NCBI GenBank assembly: GCA_965219485.1
Contig: OZ244774.1
Span: 1,550,001 to 1,614,000, forward strand
Length of the DNA: 64,000 nucleotides
Source of the DNA: UBA8337 sp937907245
GTDB taxonomy: Bacteria; Pseudomonadota; Alphaproteobacteria; RS24
Direction of reading: 5' to 3'
The translations under genes and the position numbers were made by a program. The notes beneath the pieces were generated by a model that searched no databases, was not told the origin of the DNA, and saw nothing but the letters and a program-made list of their open reading frames with translations. Within the stretch, counting starts at the first letter, position 1. Every line of letters starts with the position of its first letter. Below are positions 7,288-16,364 of this stretch, piece after piece.

Positions 7288-8472
7288 TTAAAGAACTTCG
7301 AACAGACCCGCTGCGCCCATGCCGCCACCAATACACATGGTAACCACGACATTTTTCGCACCGCGACGCTTGCCTTCCATCAGGGCGTGACCGACCAAAC
7401 GCGCACCCGTCATCCCAAATGGGTGACCGATAGCGATGGAGCCGCCATTGACGTTATATTTTTCATTGTCGATACCCAGCGTATCGCGGCAATAAAGCGC
7501 TTGGCTGGCGAAAGCTTCATTGAGCTCCCACAAATCAATATCGTCAACTTTAAGACCCGCCCGTTCCAGCAAACGAGGCACAGCAAAAACAGGACCAATG
7601 CCCATTTCATCTGGCTCACAACCAGCAACCGCATAGCCTTTAAAGGCACCCAATGGCTCTAGGCCACGACGCTCAGCTTCTTTGCCTTCCATAACCACAA
7701 CAGCGGCGGCACCATCGGAAAGTTGCGAAGCGTTACCGGCTGTAATGAATTGGCCTTCGCCACGCACCGGGTTTAGCCCTGCAAGGCTTTCCAGTGTCGT
7801 GGTTGGACGATTGCACTCATCGCGATCGACGGTGTAATCGACGATGCTTTCTTCGCCAGTCTCTTTGTTGACCTGCTTCATTTTAGTTTGCATCGGTACG
7901 ATTTCGTCTGCAAAAAGGCCAGCTTCTTGAGCCGCTGCCATGCGCTGCTGGCTTTGCAGCGAATATTCGTCTTGGGCTTCGCGCGATACATTATAACGCT
8001 CAGCAACGATGTCGGCTGTTTCAATCATCGGCATCCAAAGAGCTGGGTAAGTGCCCATCAGTTTTTCTTCGGTGATGTTATTGTAGTTCGCGCCTTGCAT
8101 TTGAACCATCGAAATGCTTTCCACGCCGGCACCAATGGCCACGGGAACATTTTCGTTTTGCACACGGCCAGCGGCCATAGCGATGGTTTGCAGACCCGAC
8201 GAGCAGAAACGGTTAACCGTCACACCCGAAGTGGTGACCGGGCAACCGGCCCAAAGAGCCGCAAGACGACCCACGTTTTGGCCGGTCGCGCCTTCTGGCG
8301 TGCCGCAGCCCATGATTACGTCTTCTACTTCGCCTGCATCAATGCCGGCGCGCTCGATGGCGTGCTGAATGGCGTGGCCACCCATAGCGGCGCCGTGTGT
8401 CATGTTAAATCCACCACGACCCGACTTAGCTAGGCCCGTGCGTGCGCTTGAAACGATTACAGCTTCTCTCAT
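7288..8472 (-). CDS. Acetyl-CoA C-acyltransferase (thiolase)
   Basis: A 394-residue thiolase that exchanges acyl-CoA and acetyl-CoA with 3-ketoacyl-CoA. The nucleophile Cys90 is in NRFCSSG, the general-base His350 in IAIGHPFG and the second catalytic Cys380 in CIGGGMG, all at family positions. It could serve beta-oxidation (FadA-like) or acetoacetyl-CoA formation; the sequence alone does not separate these. The ATG at 8472 is chosen because GGGAGC lies 6 bases upstream, and the product then begins MREAVIVSS as in the family. It is monocistronic, with its own terminator. Confidence 0.93.
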   Translation of the reverse strand: MREAVIVSSARTGLAKSGRGGFNMTHGAAMGGHAIQHAIERAGIDAGEVEDVIMGCGTPEGATGQNVGRLAALWAGCPVTTSGVTVNRFCSSGLQTIAMAAGRVQNENVPVAIGAGVESISMVQMQGANYNNITEEKLMGTYPALWMPMIETADIVAERYNVSREAQDEYSLQSQQRMAAAQEAGLFADEIVPMQTKMKQVNKETGEESIVDYTVDRDECNRPTTTLESLAGLNPVRGEGQFITAGNASQLSDGAAAVVVMEGKEAERRGLEPLGAFKGYAVAGCEPDEMGIGPVFAVPRLLERAGLKVDDIDLWELNEAFASQALYCRDTLGIDNEKYNVNGGSIAIGHPFGMTGARLVGHALMEGKRRGAKNVVVTMCIGGGMGAAGLFEVL

Positions 8473-8662
8473 AATATGCTCCCATTCTTGCAAATTGGTT
8501 ATTCTGTAAAACTGGCCGGATATTGCGCCAACAACAAGAAAATTTCAATGGAATAATCTATCGCCCAAAAATTTCAAAAAAGATTAGGCGTTCACGAAAA
8601 CTTAGGACTTTGAGCCCATATTGAAATTGTCGCGACATAATAAGAAGAAGATAGAAGAATAA

Positions 8663-8740
8663 AAATAACAAGCGGCACTTTATATAAGAGGCTGGAAAAG
8701 CCCGATAGAAGATGGGGCCTCTTTTCGGGGCCCCATCTTT
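8663..8740 (+). ncRNA. Possible small RNA or orphan hairpin between divergent genes
   Basis: The 356-base gap between the divergent thiolase and msrB genes contains a small hairpin (GGCT-GGAAA-AGCC, near 8690-8702). It is followed by a 9-bp GATGGGGCC (8711-8719) / GGCCCCATC (8729-8737) stem ending in TTT. Neither flanking gene reads into it, so a terminator here would have to belong to an unannotated short transcript. A TATATAA lies at about 8679. The T-run is short, so this is weak. Confidence 0.25.
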
Positions 8741-8828
8741 ACTTACCCCCTTTAGCGGCTCAAAAAATATCACACTCTTGCCACGCCCCTGCCATGGTGC
8801 CGCCATATTTGGTGATTAGATTGGGATT

Positions 8829-9428
8829 ATGGAAAAGATAAAAAATACAATTCAGAACCCTCCCTCCAAGCGAACCTCCCCCGCTCGCATGGAAGATAGC
8901 CTTTTGGTCGTCCTCCTTGCCAGCGTTCTCTTGGGCTTTAGTTTCTTTGGCGCCGCGGCGCAAACCTACACTCCCAATTCTTTCACCAAGCCGTCCGACA
9001 AAGAACTAAAGCAATCGCTCTCGCCGATGCAATATGCGGTAACGCAAGACGACAAAACCGAGCCGCCGTATCGCAATCGATATTGGAACGAAAAAAAGCC
9101 TGGCATTTATGTCGACATTGTTTCTGGCGAACCTTTGTTCTCGTCGCTGGATAAATATGACAGCGGCACCGGTTGGCCGAGTTTCACGCGCCCCTTAAGC
9201 AAAGAAACATTGGTAGAAAAAGACGATTGGAAAATTATTTTCCGGCGCACGGAATTGCGCTCGAAACTAGGCGATAGTCACTTGGGACATGTATTTGAAG
9301 ATGGCCCCGCCCCAACCGGTTTGCGCTATTGCATTAATTCGGCCGCGCTGCGTTTTGTGCCTCTGGCAGACATGAAGGCGCAGGGCTACGGCAAATTTGT
9401 GCCGGCTTTCAAAAAAGCAGGCTATTAA
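8829..9428 (+). CDS. msrB: Peptide-methionine (R)-S-oxide reductase, exported
   Basis: MsrB reduces methionine-R-sulfoxide in oxidised proteins. The catalytic Cys168 is present in GLRYCINSAALRF, and SGTGWPSF marks the substrate pocket. The first zinc-binding CxxC of many MsrBs is replaced (VSGEPLFS), giving the zinc-free form also seen in the periplasmic MsrAB of Neisseria. A hydrophobic segment from about residue 24 to 44 (LLVVLLASVLLGFSFFGAAAQ) is a signal peptide or anchor, so the enzyme acts in the periplasm. The N-terminal 20 residues before it are basic; an internal ATG at 8889 is an alternative start but lacks a Shine-Dalgarno. Length is 199 residues. Confidence 0.92.
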   Translation: MEKIKNTIQNPPSKRTSPARMEDSLLVVLLASVLLGFSFFGAAAQTYTPNSFTKPSDKELKQSLSPMQYAVTQDDKTEPPYRNRYWNEKKPGIYVDIVSGEPLFSSLDKYDSGTGWPSFTRPLSKETLVEKDDWKIIFRRTELRSKLGDSHLGHVFEDGPAPTGLRYCINSAALRFVPLADMKAQGYGKFVPAFKKAGY

Positions 9429-9438
9429 AACGTCTCTA

Positions 9439-9477
9439 TCTCCCTTCCTCTCTCCCTTCCTCTCTCCCTTCCTCTCC
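9439..9477. repeat. 12-bp C/T-rich tandem repeat
   Basis: About three copies of TCTCCCTTCCTC follow the msrB stop, giving a pure pyrimidine run on the plus strand. It is intergenic and probably a slippage product. Confidence 0.85.
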
Positions 9478-9585
9478 CGCTCGCCAAATACACGCTTGAG
9501 TGGCCGGTTCATTTTGGGCATGCTGGCGCCTCCAAAAGGAGCGCTCCCTCTGGAGCCTTCGCCAGGCCAAACAAGCGAGAGTTAA

Positions 9586-10533
9586 ATGTCCAAACATTCC
9601 AACGACCCACAAGCCTTTCTCGATGGGTTGATCCCTGGTTATCAAGGCGTCGCCCAAAGTTGGGAATGCGATTTGATGGGACACTTAAATGTGTCGTTTT
9701 ATTTTGGTCGCTCCTCCGACCAAGCGTTTTTTACCCGTAACGCTTTGGCCATGAGCCCAAGTCAAATGCGCGCGCAAAACCTTGGCACCGTAGCGCTCGA
9801 AGAACATGTGCGCTTTCATCGCGAGGTGCCCTCGGGCGGCACATTGGTGGGGCGCAGTGCGCCGATTGAGATTGGTGAAAAAACCATGACTATCCATCAA
9901 GAGTTTCGCGATGGGGACACCAATTTATTGTGTACGTTTAAAACTCTGATTGGCCATTTCGACACAGCCGCCCGTCGCCTTGTGCCCTGGAGCGAGGCAA
10001 CGCTTGCGGCGGCGCGCATGTATCAGATAAAGCAGCCTGATTTTAGTGCCCCCAAGTTTTTACAAAGCAATGGCCGCGTGCAAGACATTACACGAGAAGA
10101 CACGCAAGCGTCAGGCTTCGTGCGCTGCGGCGGGGCGGGCGTCAACAGTTGGGAATGCGATCAATTCGGCCATATGAACACTATGTTCTACATCCGCCGC
10201 TTTACCGAAGCAGCCCCGCATATGTGGCTTGCCATGGGCCATGATTTGCTCGACGGCGTACAACAAGGGCGCGGGTCTGTGGTTGGAGAAATCTGCGTGT
10301 CTTATCTCGGCGAAGTGCGAGAGGGCGATATCCTTGAGACTTACTCGACTATTCGAGAGATAGATGAAAAAACCGTTCTGGTGGAGCATCGCCTGTTCAA
10401 TGCCGAGACGGGAGCGCTATCCGCTTTGGGGCGCTTGCGCGTGGTTAATTTTAACCTCACCACCCGTCGCGCCGAAGCTTGGCCCGAGGATATGCGCAAG
10501 TCTATTGAAGCGCGTATGGTAGCGCTAACTTGA
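9586..10533 (+). CDS. Tandem-hotdog acyl-CoA thioesterase-like protein
   Basis: A 315-residue protein made of two hotdog-fold halves. Each half opens with the same signature, SWECDLMGHLNV near residue 25 and SWECDQFGHMNT near residue 186, where the Asp of the 4-hydroxybenzoyl-CoA thioesterase type active site sits. Both halves keep this Asp, so both may be catalytic. The protein should hydrolyse an acyl-CoA or acyl-ACP in the cytoplasm, but the substrate is unknown. It follows msrB on the same strand after a pyrimidine-rich gap; no functional link to msrB is evident. The end converges on an alpha/beta hydrolase gene 11 bases away. Confidence 0.8.
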   Translation: MSKHSNDPQAFLDGLIPGYQGVAQSWECDLMGHLNVSFYFGRSSDQAFFTRNALAMSPSQMRAQNLGTVALEEHVRFHREVPSGGTLVGRSAPIEIGEKTMTIHQEFRDGDTNLLCTFKTLIGHFDTAARRLVPWSEATLAAARMYQIKQPDFSAPKFLQSNGRVQDITREDTQASGFVRCGGAGVNSWECDQFGHMNTMFYIRRFTEAAPHMWLAMGHDLLDGVQQGRGSVVGEICVSYLGEVREGDILETYSTIREIDEKTVLVEHRLFNAETGALSALGRLRVVNFNLTTRRAEAWPEDMRKSIEARMVALT

Positions 10534-10544
10534 GCACCGCTAGC

Positions 10545-11444
10545 TTAGACGCCCGCGCGGATACAAATTTCAGCCCGCACGAGGTCGGGCAATTCCATCG
10601 GCAAAAAATGCGTGGTGCCCGGCACGGTCTCGATTTTTTTATCGACCGATAAAGCTTCAAAAGGTTTGTGCAAATAGGTAGTCGAGCCGCGCTCTGCCGT
10701 CAGCAACGTTACCGGCACACTCAAACGCGCAATCGATTTTCCTACATTTACTTGCGGCCCTTTAAAATTAGCGGCTTCCCATAGCGGCGCGCAGGCTAGC
10801 GTTACGCCATCTTCCTCCCGCTCGCTTTTGGGCAACAAGCCGCCGCGCAAATAGGCCTCGAGAAAACCATCCGCCCAAGTCGTAAAAGCTCCGCGGCCCG
10901 TATAGGCTTTTTGGATGACCTCCAAGCTCGGCCAGTCGGCTTTGCGTTTGGCGGCCATTTCAGCCAAAGCCAAACCCGAGTTGGGCGCGATTTTACCTAT
11001 CAAGCGCATCATCAGCTGCATGGCGAAATTGATATTCGGGGTAACGACCGGGTCGGCCAAAATCAAACCAGCGACAAGGTCGGGTCGTTTGGCGGCCAGC
11101 AAAATAGAGGTGCAGCCGCCCATCGAGTGTCCGCCCAGCCATATTTTTTCGCCCGCCTGCTCGGCCAAATGAGAGATAAGGTATTCCAAATCATCGGCGT
11201 AAATATCCCAACCTGTCATCGCCTTAGGCTCGGCTGGCAACTTGGAACGGCCATGGCCGCGCGCGTCCCAAGCATAAATATTGAACTTATCTTGCAAAGG
11301 CTCCAGCAGCGGCGCATAGGTTTGCCCGTTAAACCCATTGGCATGCGCCCAGTGCAAGACAGGCTTATTGGCGCCATCTTGCGCTTGGGTCCACTGACAT
11401 ACGGATATTTTGCCTTGCGGCACGCGATACTCAAATCTTTGCAT
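10545..11444 (-). CDS. Alpha/beta hydrolase
   Basis: A 299-residue alpha/beta hydrolase. The nucleophile elbow GGHSMGG places Ser107, the oxyanion region is HANGFNG near 34-40, WDARGHGRS is the family signature near 59-67, and the catalytic His279 lies in TTHFLPME. No signal peptide is present, so it is cytoplasmic. The substrate is unknown; esterase, lipase or C-C hydrolase activities are all possible. ATG 11444 is preferred because GGAGCC precedes it and the upstream extension is a lysine/arginine-rich run with no family resemblance. Confidence 0.85.
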   Translation of the reverse strand: MQRFEYRVPQGKISVCQWTQAQDGANKPVLHWAHANGFNGQTYAPLLEPLQDKFNIYAWDARGHGRSKLPAEPKAMTGWDIYADDLEYLISHLAEQAGEKIWLGGHSMGGCTSILLAAKRPDLVAGLILADPVVTPNINFAMQLMMRLIGKIAPNSGLALAEMAAKRKADWPSLEVIQKAYTGRGAFTTWADGFLEAYLRGGLLPKSEREEDGVTLACAPLWEAANFKGPQVNVGKSIARLSVPVTLLTAERGSTTYLHKPFEALSVDKKIETVPGTTHFLPMELPDLVRAEICIRAGV

Positions 11445-11656
11445 AATGGCTCCAAACATTTTTCTGCAGCGAATATGCACCACGGCCTCAAAAAGGCAAG
11501 CCGCACGAGGTGGCTTTTTCTTTGTTTCTCTGAGTTTCTCTGCCTTTCCCTGCCCTTGGCCCTTCCTAGGCAAAGGTATATTTTTGTGCTAGTCAGCATG
11601 TCTATTCTACAGAAGTTTTTCGAGGAACCTGCGCCTCCTCTGTGTGGCCCATCATC

Positions 11657-12583
11657 ATGCTAATTTATCTCCCCATCGCTGAAATGAGCGCCAATGTCAT
11701 GACCCTGATTGGCATGGGCGGCTTGGTGGGTTTTATGTCGGGCATGTTTGGCGTCGGCGGCGGGTTTTTGATGACGCCTTTATTGATTTTTATCGGCGTG
11801 CCGCCTGCCGTGGCCGTGGCCTCGGAGGCCAATCAAATTGTTGCTTCTTCTGTGTCGGGCGGGCTGGCTTATTGGCAACGCCGCGCGATTGATATTCCCA
11901 TGGGGCTTATTCTCATGTCGGGCGGTTTGGCGGGCTCTTATAGCGGTGTGCAATTGTTCAAACTATTGCGCGCTATGGGGCAAGTCGATTTGCTCATCTC
12001 GCTTTCTTATGTCGTTTTTCTTGGCGTCATTGGCGCTTTGATGTTGCGCGAAAGCATTCAGGTAATTATTGCGGCCCGCCGTGGGCGCCCCGTGCAGGCG
12101 CGCCGACCCGGCCAACATAGCTGGATTTTGCGGCTGCCTTTTCGGATGCGGTTTCGCCGTTCCAAACTTTATATCAGCGTTATCCCGCCCATCGTCATCG
12201 GCTATTTCGTTGGCACATTATCCGCCATTATGGGCGTGGGCGGCGGCTTTATTATGGTGCCGGCGATGATTTATATTTTGCGCATGCCAACCAATGTGGT
12301 GATTGGCACGTCGCTGTTTCAAATTATTTTTGTCACCGCCTCGGTAACTATTTTCCACGCGGTCGAAAACCAAACCGTTGATATTGTGCTGGCCGCCTTG
12401 CTGATGATTGGCGGTGTGATTGGTGCCCAACTTGGCGCGCGCGTCGGCCTGCGCCTGCGCGGCGAACAATTGCGCGCGCTTCTGGCGCTCATCGTTTTAG
12501 GGGTCGGGGTTAAATTGCTGCTAGACCTAGTCAATCAACCAGATGAATTATTTTCGCTCACCCGAATGGGAACGGGCGGATGA
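11657..12583 (+). CDS. TauE/SafE family permease
   Basis: A 308-residue polytopic membrane protein of the TauE/SafE/YfcA family, thought to export sulfur-containing or organic anions. Both family half-repeats are visible: FMSGMFGVGGGFLMTPLL near residue 30 and SAIMGVGGGFIMVPAM near residue 195, separated by a basic cytoplasmic loop. The start MLIYLPIAEMS is typical of alphaproteobacterial members; a GTG 15 bases upstream is the alternative. The stop overlaps the next start by 4 bases, opening a four-gene run with TIGR02186, CcdA and DUF3429 proteins. Confidence 0.88.
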   Translation: MLIYLPIAEMSANVMTLIGMGGLVGFMSGMFGVGGGFLMTPLLIFIGVPPAVAVASEANQIVASSVSGGLAYWQRRAIDIPMGLILMSGGLAGSYSGVQLFKLLRAMGQVDLLISLSYVVFLGVIGALMLRESIQVIIAARRGRPVQARRPGQHSWILRLPFRMRFRRSKLYISVIPPIVIGYFVGTLSAIMGVGGGFIMVPAMIYILRMPTNVVIGTSLFQIIFVTASVTIFHAVENQTVDIVLAALLMIGGVIGAQLGARVGLRLRGEQLRALLALIVLGVGVKLLLDLVNQPDELFSLTRMGTGG

Positions 12584-13350
12584 GGGCGCTGATTTTACCT
12601 TGCCTGCTCGCCTGTCTTTCGCTCGCCCTGCCGACTGAGCGCGCGCAGGCAACCGAGTTTAAAAATGTGCTGGTCACCGACGTCTCGAAAGACCAGATTT
12701 CCATCCGCTCAAATTATAGCGGCGAGACGCTTTTACTATTTGGCGCTATCGACACGCAGCCCTATGGCGAGGCAGACGGCGTGGTGGTGGTTTTGCGCGG
12801 CCCCGCTCAAAACATCACCTTGCGCAAGAAAAACAAACAATTCGGCATATGGGTTAATGGCCCCGCCTATCGACTGGGTGATTTGCCAAGCTTTTATGCG
12901 GTGGCCAGCTCGCGCCCCGTGGCCGAGCTATTGCCTAGCGCGAGGCGCGCCGAACTTGGCATTGGCGCTGACGTATTAAAGGCCAGCAATCTCGATGCAA
13001 AAGTCGATGCCGAGCGCGAAGCCATCGAGGCCTTCTTGCGTTTGAAACAACAGGCCAACTTGTTTGCCGCCCAAAGCGATGCGGTTGAAATTATTCGCGG
13101 AAAATTATTCCGAGCTGAAATTAACCTACCCGCCGGCATGCCCGTGGGGCGCTATACAACCGAATTTTTTGCTTTTAAAGGCGGCGCTCTCATCGGCTAT
13201 CAAACCGGCGAGCTGCCGGTGGACATCGTCGGCGCTGGGCATATATTGCATGAGGCGGCGTATAACATGTCCTTGCTCTATGGAATTTTCGGCGTCGCGC
13301 TCGCCGTGTTTATGGGCTGGGGCGTGGCCATTATTTTTAGGCGGAGTTAA
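12580..13350 (+). CDS. TIGR02186 family protein
   Basis: A 256-residue protein with a signal peptide (cleavage likely after ERAQA, residue 24), a periplasmic domain, and a single C-terminal membrane helix (about 230-252) followed by RRS. This matches TIGR02186, an alphaproteobacterial family of unknown function that regularly sits beside a TauE-type permease. The 4-base ATGA overlap with the permease gene shows translational coupling and suggests a working complex in which the periplasmic domain handles the permease substrate. No cofactor motif is seen. Confidence 0.85.
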   Translation: MRALILPCLLACLSLALPTERAQATEFKNVLVTDVSKDQISIRSNYSGETLLLFGAIDTQPYGEADGVVVVLRGPAQNITLRKKNKQFGIWVNGPAYRLGDLPSFYAVASSRPVAELLPSARRAELGIGADVLKASNLDAKVDAEREAIEAFLRLKQQANLFAAQSDAVEIIRGKLFRAEINLPAGMPVGRYTTEFFAFKGGALIGYQTGELPVDIVGAGHILHEAAYNMSLLYGIFGVALAVFMGWGVAIIFRRS

Positions 13351-13353
13351 AAC

Positions 13354-14103
13354 ATGGACGGATTTCTAGTTTCGGCTTTGGCCGCTTTTTTTGGCGGCGC
13401 CCTAAGTTTTTTATCACCCTGTGTTTTACCGCTGGTGCCTGGCTACTTATGTTTTGCGGCGGGACTACAGTTTTCTGAATTAAGCGAGCTGGATAAAAAG
13501 GGCGAAGCCACACGCGCCATTTTACCCGGCGCTTTGGCTTTTGTTGGCGGCTTTTCCAGCGTCTTCATTGCGCTAGGCGCCGGAGCCAGCGCTATCAATC
13601 CGCTTTTGATAACGTATCAAGGTGAGCTGGGGCAAATCGCTGGCGTTATTATTATTGCCTTGGGTCTGCATGTTGGTGGGCTTATTCATATTCCGTTTTT
13701 GGCACGCGAAGCCCGCCTGCAAAGCCAGACAGTAAAACAATCCAAAGCTCCGCTGGTGGCCGCTTTTGTTATGGGGCTGGCTTTTGCCTTTGGTTGGACG
13801 CCGTGCATTGGCCCAATTTTGGCGACCATTCTGGCTCTCGCCGCGGCTCGCGATTCCATGGGCGAAGGCGTCACGCTTCTGGCTTTTTATGCTTTGGGAT
13901 TGGGCCTACCCTTTATTTTCGCCGCCCTGGGTGTCGGGCGTTTTATGTCTGCCAGCCAACGCATTAAGGCCAATATGGTCTGGGTCGAGCGCGGTGCCGG
14001 CGGGCTTTTGGTTGTCACGGGCGGACTTATTATGATGGGCAGTTTGCAATCGATCGCGACTTATCTGCTCGACTGGTTTCCGTTTCTTTCGCGCTTAGGA
14101 TAA
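13354..14103 (+). CDS. ccdA: Cytochrome c biogenesis protein CcdA
   Basis: A 249-residue membrane protein of the CcdA/DsbD-beta family with about six transmembrane helices. The paired redox cysteines are in SPCVLPLVPGY (Cys23) and GWTPCIGP (Cys151). It moves electrons from cytoplasmic thioredoxin across the membrane to periplasmic thiol-disulfide proteins, which supports haem attachment to apocytochrome c or other reductive steps. It starts 4 bases after the TIGR02186 gene, so it is co-transcribed with the permease pair. The link could mean that the exported sulfur compound or its handler needs periplasmic reduction, but this is inference. Confidence 0.93.
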   Translation: MDGFLVSALAAFFGGALSFLSPCVLPLVPGYLCFAAGLQFSELSELDKKGEATRAILPGALAFVGGFSSVFIALGAGASAINPLLITYQGELGQIAGVIIIALGLHVGGLIHIPFLAREARLQSQTVKQSKAPLVAAFVMGLAFAFGWTPCIGPILATILALAAARDSMGEGVTLLAFYALGLGLPFIFAALGVGRFMSASQRIKANMVWVERGAGGLLVVTGGLIMMGSLQSIATYLLDWFPFLSRLG

Positions 14104-14113
14104 CAAGGGCTTC

Positions 14114-14578
14114 ATGGCTAAAACTGCTAAATTTTCGACCGCGCCCTTTATGGCGCGCCTTTTGGGATTATTAGGGCTCCTCCCGTTTTTGCTGGGTGGG
14201 CTCGGCGTTTGGTTGCCTATCTTGGGCGACCTGCGGTTTGCGCTGCCGATTATGGTGCTGGCCTATGCCGCGCTGATCGCCAGTTTTCTGGGCGGTGTGC
14301 GTTGGGGGGCGAGCATGCAAAACAAGCCAAGCTCCAACCAAGCCCGCCATTTGCTGATGTCCATCGTGCCAAGCCTCATCGCTTTGGTGGCTTTTCTGCT
14401 GCCCTTGCCGCAGGCGTTCACTTTATTGATAATTATGTTTTTGGCACAATGCGTGCTGGACTTTATGGCCACCGATAGCGGCGAATTGGCCGAATGGTAT
14501 GCGCCTCTGCGCCTGTTGCTGACGAGCGTCGCCATTTTATGCATGGCGTCGCTCATCTGGCACAGTTTGACCCACTAA
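14114..14578 (+). CDS. DUF3429 membrane protein
   Basis: A 154-residue protein with four or five hydrophobic segments and the motif FLGGVRWGASM after the second, which is characteristic of DUF3429. Function is unknown. It lies 10 bases after ccdA on the same strand and is presumably the last gene of that operon. It converges on the hydrolase gene that ends at 14589. Confidence 0.82.
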   Translation: MAKTAKFSTAPFMARLLGLLGLLPFLLGGLGVWLPILGDLRFALPIMVLAYAALIASFLGGVRWGASMQNKPSSNQARHLLMSIVPSLIALVAFLLPLPQAFTLLIIMFLAQCVLDFMATDSGELAEWYAPLRLLLTSVAILCMASLIWHSLTH

Positions 14579-14588
14579 TGGGGCTGAT

Positions 14589-15611
14589 TTATTTTAAGTA
14601 GACGGCTAAATCTTGCGCCAATTGCACGCAAGCCCGTTGCGCCGCATGGCTTACCCTACCCAAAATTAAATAGCTATGCGTCAGGCTGGTGAAACAGTGA
14701 TGCGTCACTTTATTGCCTGCCGCTTCCAACGCTTTGGCATAGGCATTGCCTTGGTCGCGAATAGGGTCAAAGCCCGCCGTGCCAATAACCGCTGGCGGCA
14801 AATCAGCCAGATTTTTATTGCCAGCCGGATTGGCCAAAGGATGGTCTAGGTTCTCGTCATTTGGGAAAACCGTCGCGTTGAAAAAATTCATCGTCGCTGT
14901 GTTAAGAGGAAAACACTCTGCGCAGCTCTCGGCGGAAATATCGCCAGACAAATCTGTGGAGACCCAAGGATAAGCCAAACATTGCGCGGCGGGTTGCACG
15001 CCCCCTGCATCTCTCAAAAGCTGGGTCATCGAGGCAGAGATTAACCCGCCTGCACTATCGCCCGACAGAGCTACGCGCTTGGGGTCAATGCCCAGAGCGG
15101 CCGCGTTTTCTTGCACATAGGCCCAAAGCGCCATGCCGTCTTCGATGGGGGCGGGAAACGCCACTTCGGGGCATAGGCGATAATCTAACGAAATAACTTT
15201 GGCGCCGCATTCTGCCGCCAGAACCGAACAAAAATAATCATCGGTCAAATGGTGCATGATAACCAAGCCACCTTGATGGAAAAACAAAACCGCAGGATCA
15301 CTGGCGCTGGCTCCGCGCGGCGAATAAATCCGTGCTTTCATCTGATTGCCAGCTAACTCCAGAACCGTATCTTCCACGCTCACGCCCGAGCGACGGGGCA
15401 AGCCCATGGCATCAAAGGCATCAGCTTGAGCGCGCCAAGCTGCTACTGTGCTTGGCGGGTCGCCGGCTTCGGCTGCCGACATATTGGCAACAATTTGAAT
15501 ATTGGCGTCTAGTATATTGCCATCAATCTCAACCGGCGCTCCCGCAAGGCGGCGCTTTAGAAAACCTGGCGAATTACGCAAAACACCGAGAATCAAATTT
15601 TGTAAACTCAT
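14589..15611 (-). CDS. Alpha/beta hydrolase, hormone-sensitive lipase type
   Basis: A 340-residue esterase of the HSL/bacterial family IV type. Ser186 sits in GDSAGG, and the usual HGGG oxyanion motif is HQGG at 112-115. The Asp and His of the triad are expected in GFDPIRDQG and SLTHSYL near the C-terminus. The HQGG variant retains the backbone glycines. ATG 15611 is chosen because GGGAG lies 8 bases before it. It is 73 bases downstream of a TetR-family regulator on the same strand, which may control it. Confidence 0.88.
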   Translation of the reverse strand: MSLQNLILGVLRNSPGFLKRRLAGAPVEIDGNILDANIQIVANMSAAEAGDPPSTVAAWRAQADAFDAMGLPRRSGVSVEDTVLELAGNQMKARIYSPRGASASDPAVLFFHQGGLVIMHHLTDDYFCSVLAAECGAKVISLDYRLCPEVAFPAPIEDGMALWAYVQENAAALGIDPKRVALSGDSAGGLISASMTQLLRDAGGVQPAAQCLAYPWVSTDLSGDISAESCAECFPLNTATMNFFNATVFPNDENLDHPLANPAGNKNLADLPPAVIGTAGFDPIRDQGNAYAKALEAAGNKVTHHCFTSLTHSYLILGRVSHAAQRACVQLAQDLAVYLK

Positions 15612-15684
15612 GATAAATCTCCCTAACAGAGGGTGATTACACAACTTGTTCGGGGCTTACGTCAATCTCTGATGCGCGCTTTCC

Positions 15685-16317
15685 TTAAGTAGAGATACCG
15701 CTCATGAACAAGCGGGTGGCAAATTCTGCGGCTTGTTTCGGCTGCACAGGATTTCTCTGCATCATGTCATCGAGAATAGAAAAAGCCACGCCGCCAATAG
15801 CTGCCGTCAGCATAGCTGCATCCATTTTCGACACACGGCCCAATTGCATGGCCTGTTCAATATCGGCTTGCATCTCGGCCAAGCCCGCTTTGACTTGCGG
15901 CCCCTCCATATTTACATTGGCGCCATCGCGCCCGCGGTTGGAACGGGTGAGCGCATAGTTTTGCGGGTTATTGGCGAAATACGTAAAATAAGTCAGATAA
16001 TTATTGGCAATAAGCTCTTCAAAAGTTTTCGCTTGTTGACGCCCCTGCGCCAAAAGGGCGCGCAACTCTTCGCCGATTTGCGTATTCAACGCCAAGAAGA
16101 CCTGCTCTTTATTGTCAAAGTAATTGTAAAAAGTGCCGGTCGCCAAGTCGGTGCGACGAATGATATCGCGCACGGTGGTTCCGCCATAGCCAAGCTCGGC
16201 AAACACCAAACGCGCCGCGCGCAAAATGGCATCTTGATTGGTGGCGCGATTATTTGCCCGCTTGGTGGCGGGTTTGTCGACGAATGGATCGGCGGTAATT
16301 TGACTGTCTAAACTCAT
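15685..16317 (-). CDS. TetR family transcriptional regulator
   Basis: A 210-residue repressor with the N-terminal TetR helix-turn-helix, residues about 25-72 (ILRAARLVFAELGYGGTTV, then RTDLATGTFYNYFDNKEQVF). The C-terminal ligand-binding domain has no family-specific motif I recognise. Its gene directly precedes the HSL-type hydrolase gene on the same strand, so the ligand could be an ester or acyl compound handled by that enzyme. No operator could be identified in the short upstream gap. Confidence 0.9.
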   Translation of the reverse strand: MSLDSQITADPFVDKPATKRANNRATNQDAILRAARLVFAELGYGGTTVRDIIRRTDLATGTFYNYFDNKEQVFLALNTQIGEELRALLAQGRQQAKTFEELIANNYLTYFTYFANNPQNYALTRSNRGRDGANVNMEGPQVKAGLAEMQADIEQAMQLGRVSKMDAAMLTAAIGGVAFSILDDMMQRNPVQPKQAAEFATRLFMSGIST

Positions 16318-16364
16318 ACAAATGAACCTAACGGAAACCTAACGAAAAACAAAATTCCTTGGCC

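Noticed and set aside
8558..8963. Minus-strand frames of 67-82 codons between the thiolase and msrB genes
   Set aside because: They cross the 8.7 kb hairpin or lie opposite the msrB start, and show no family features.
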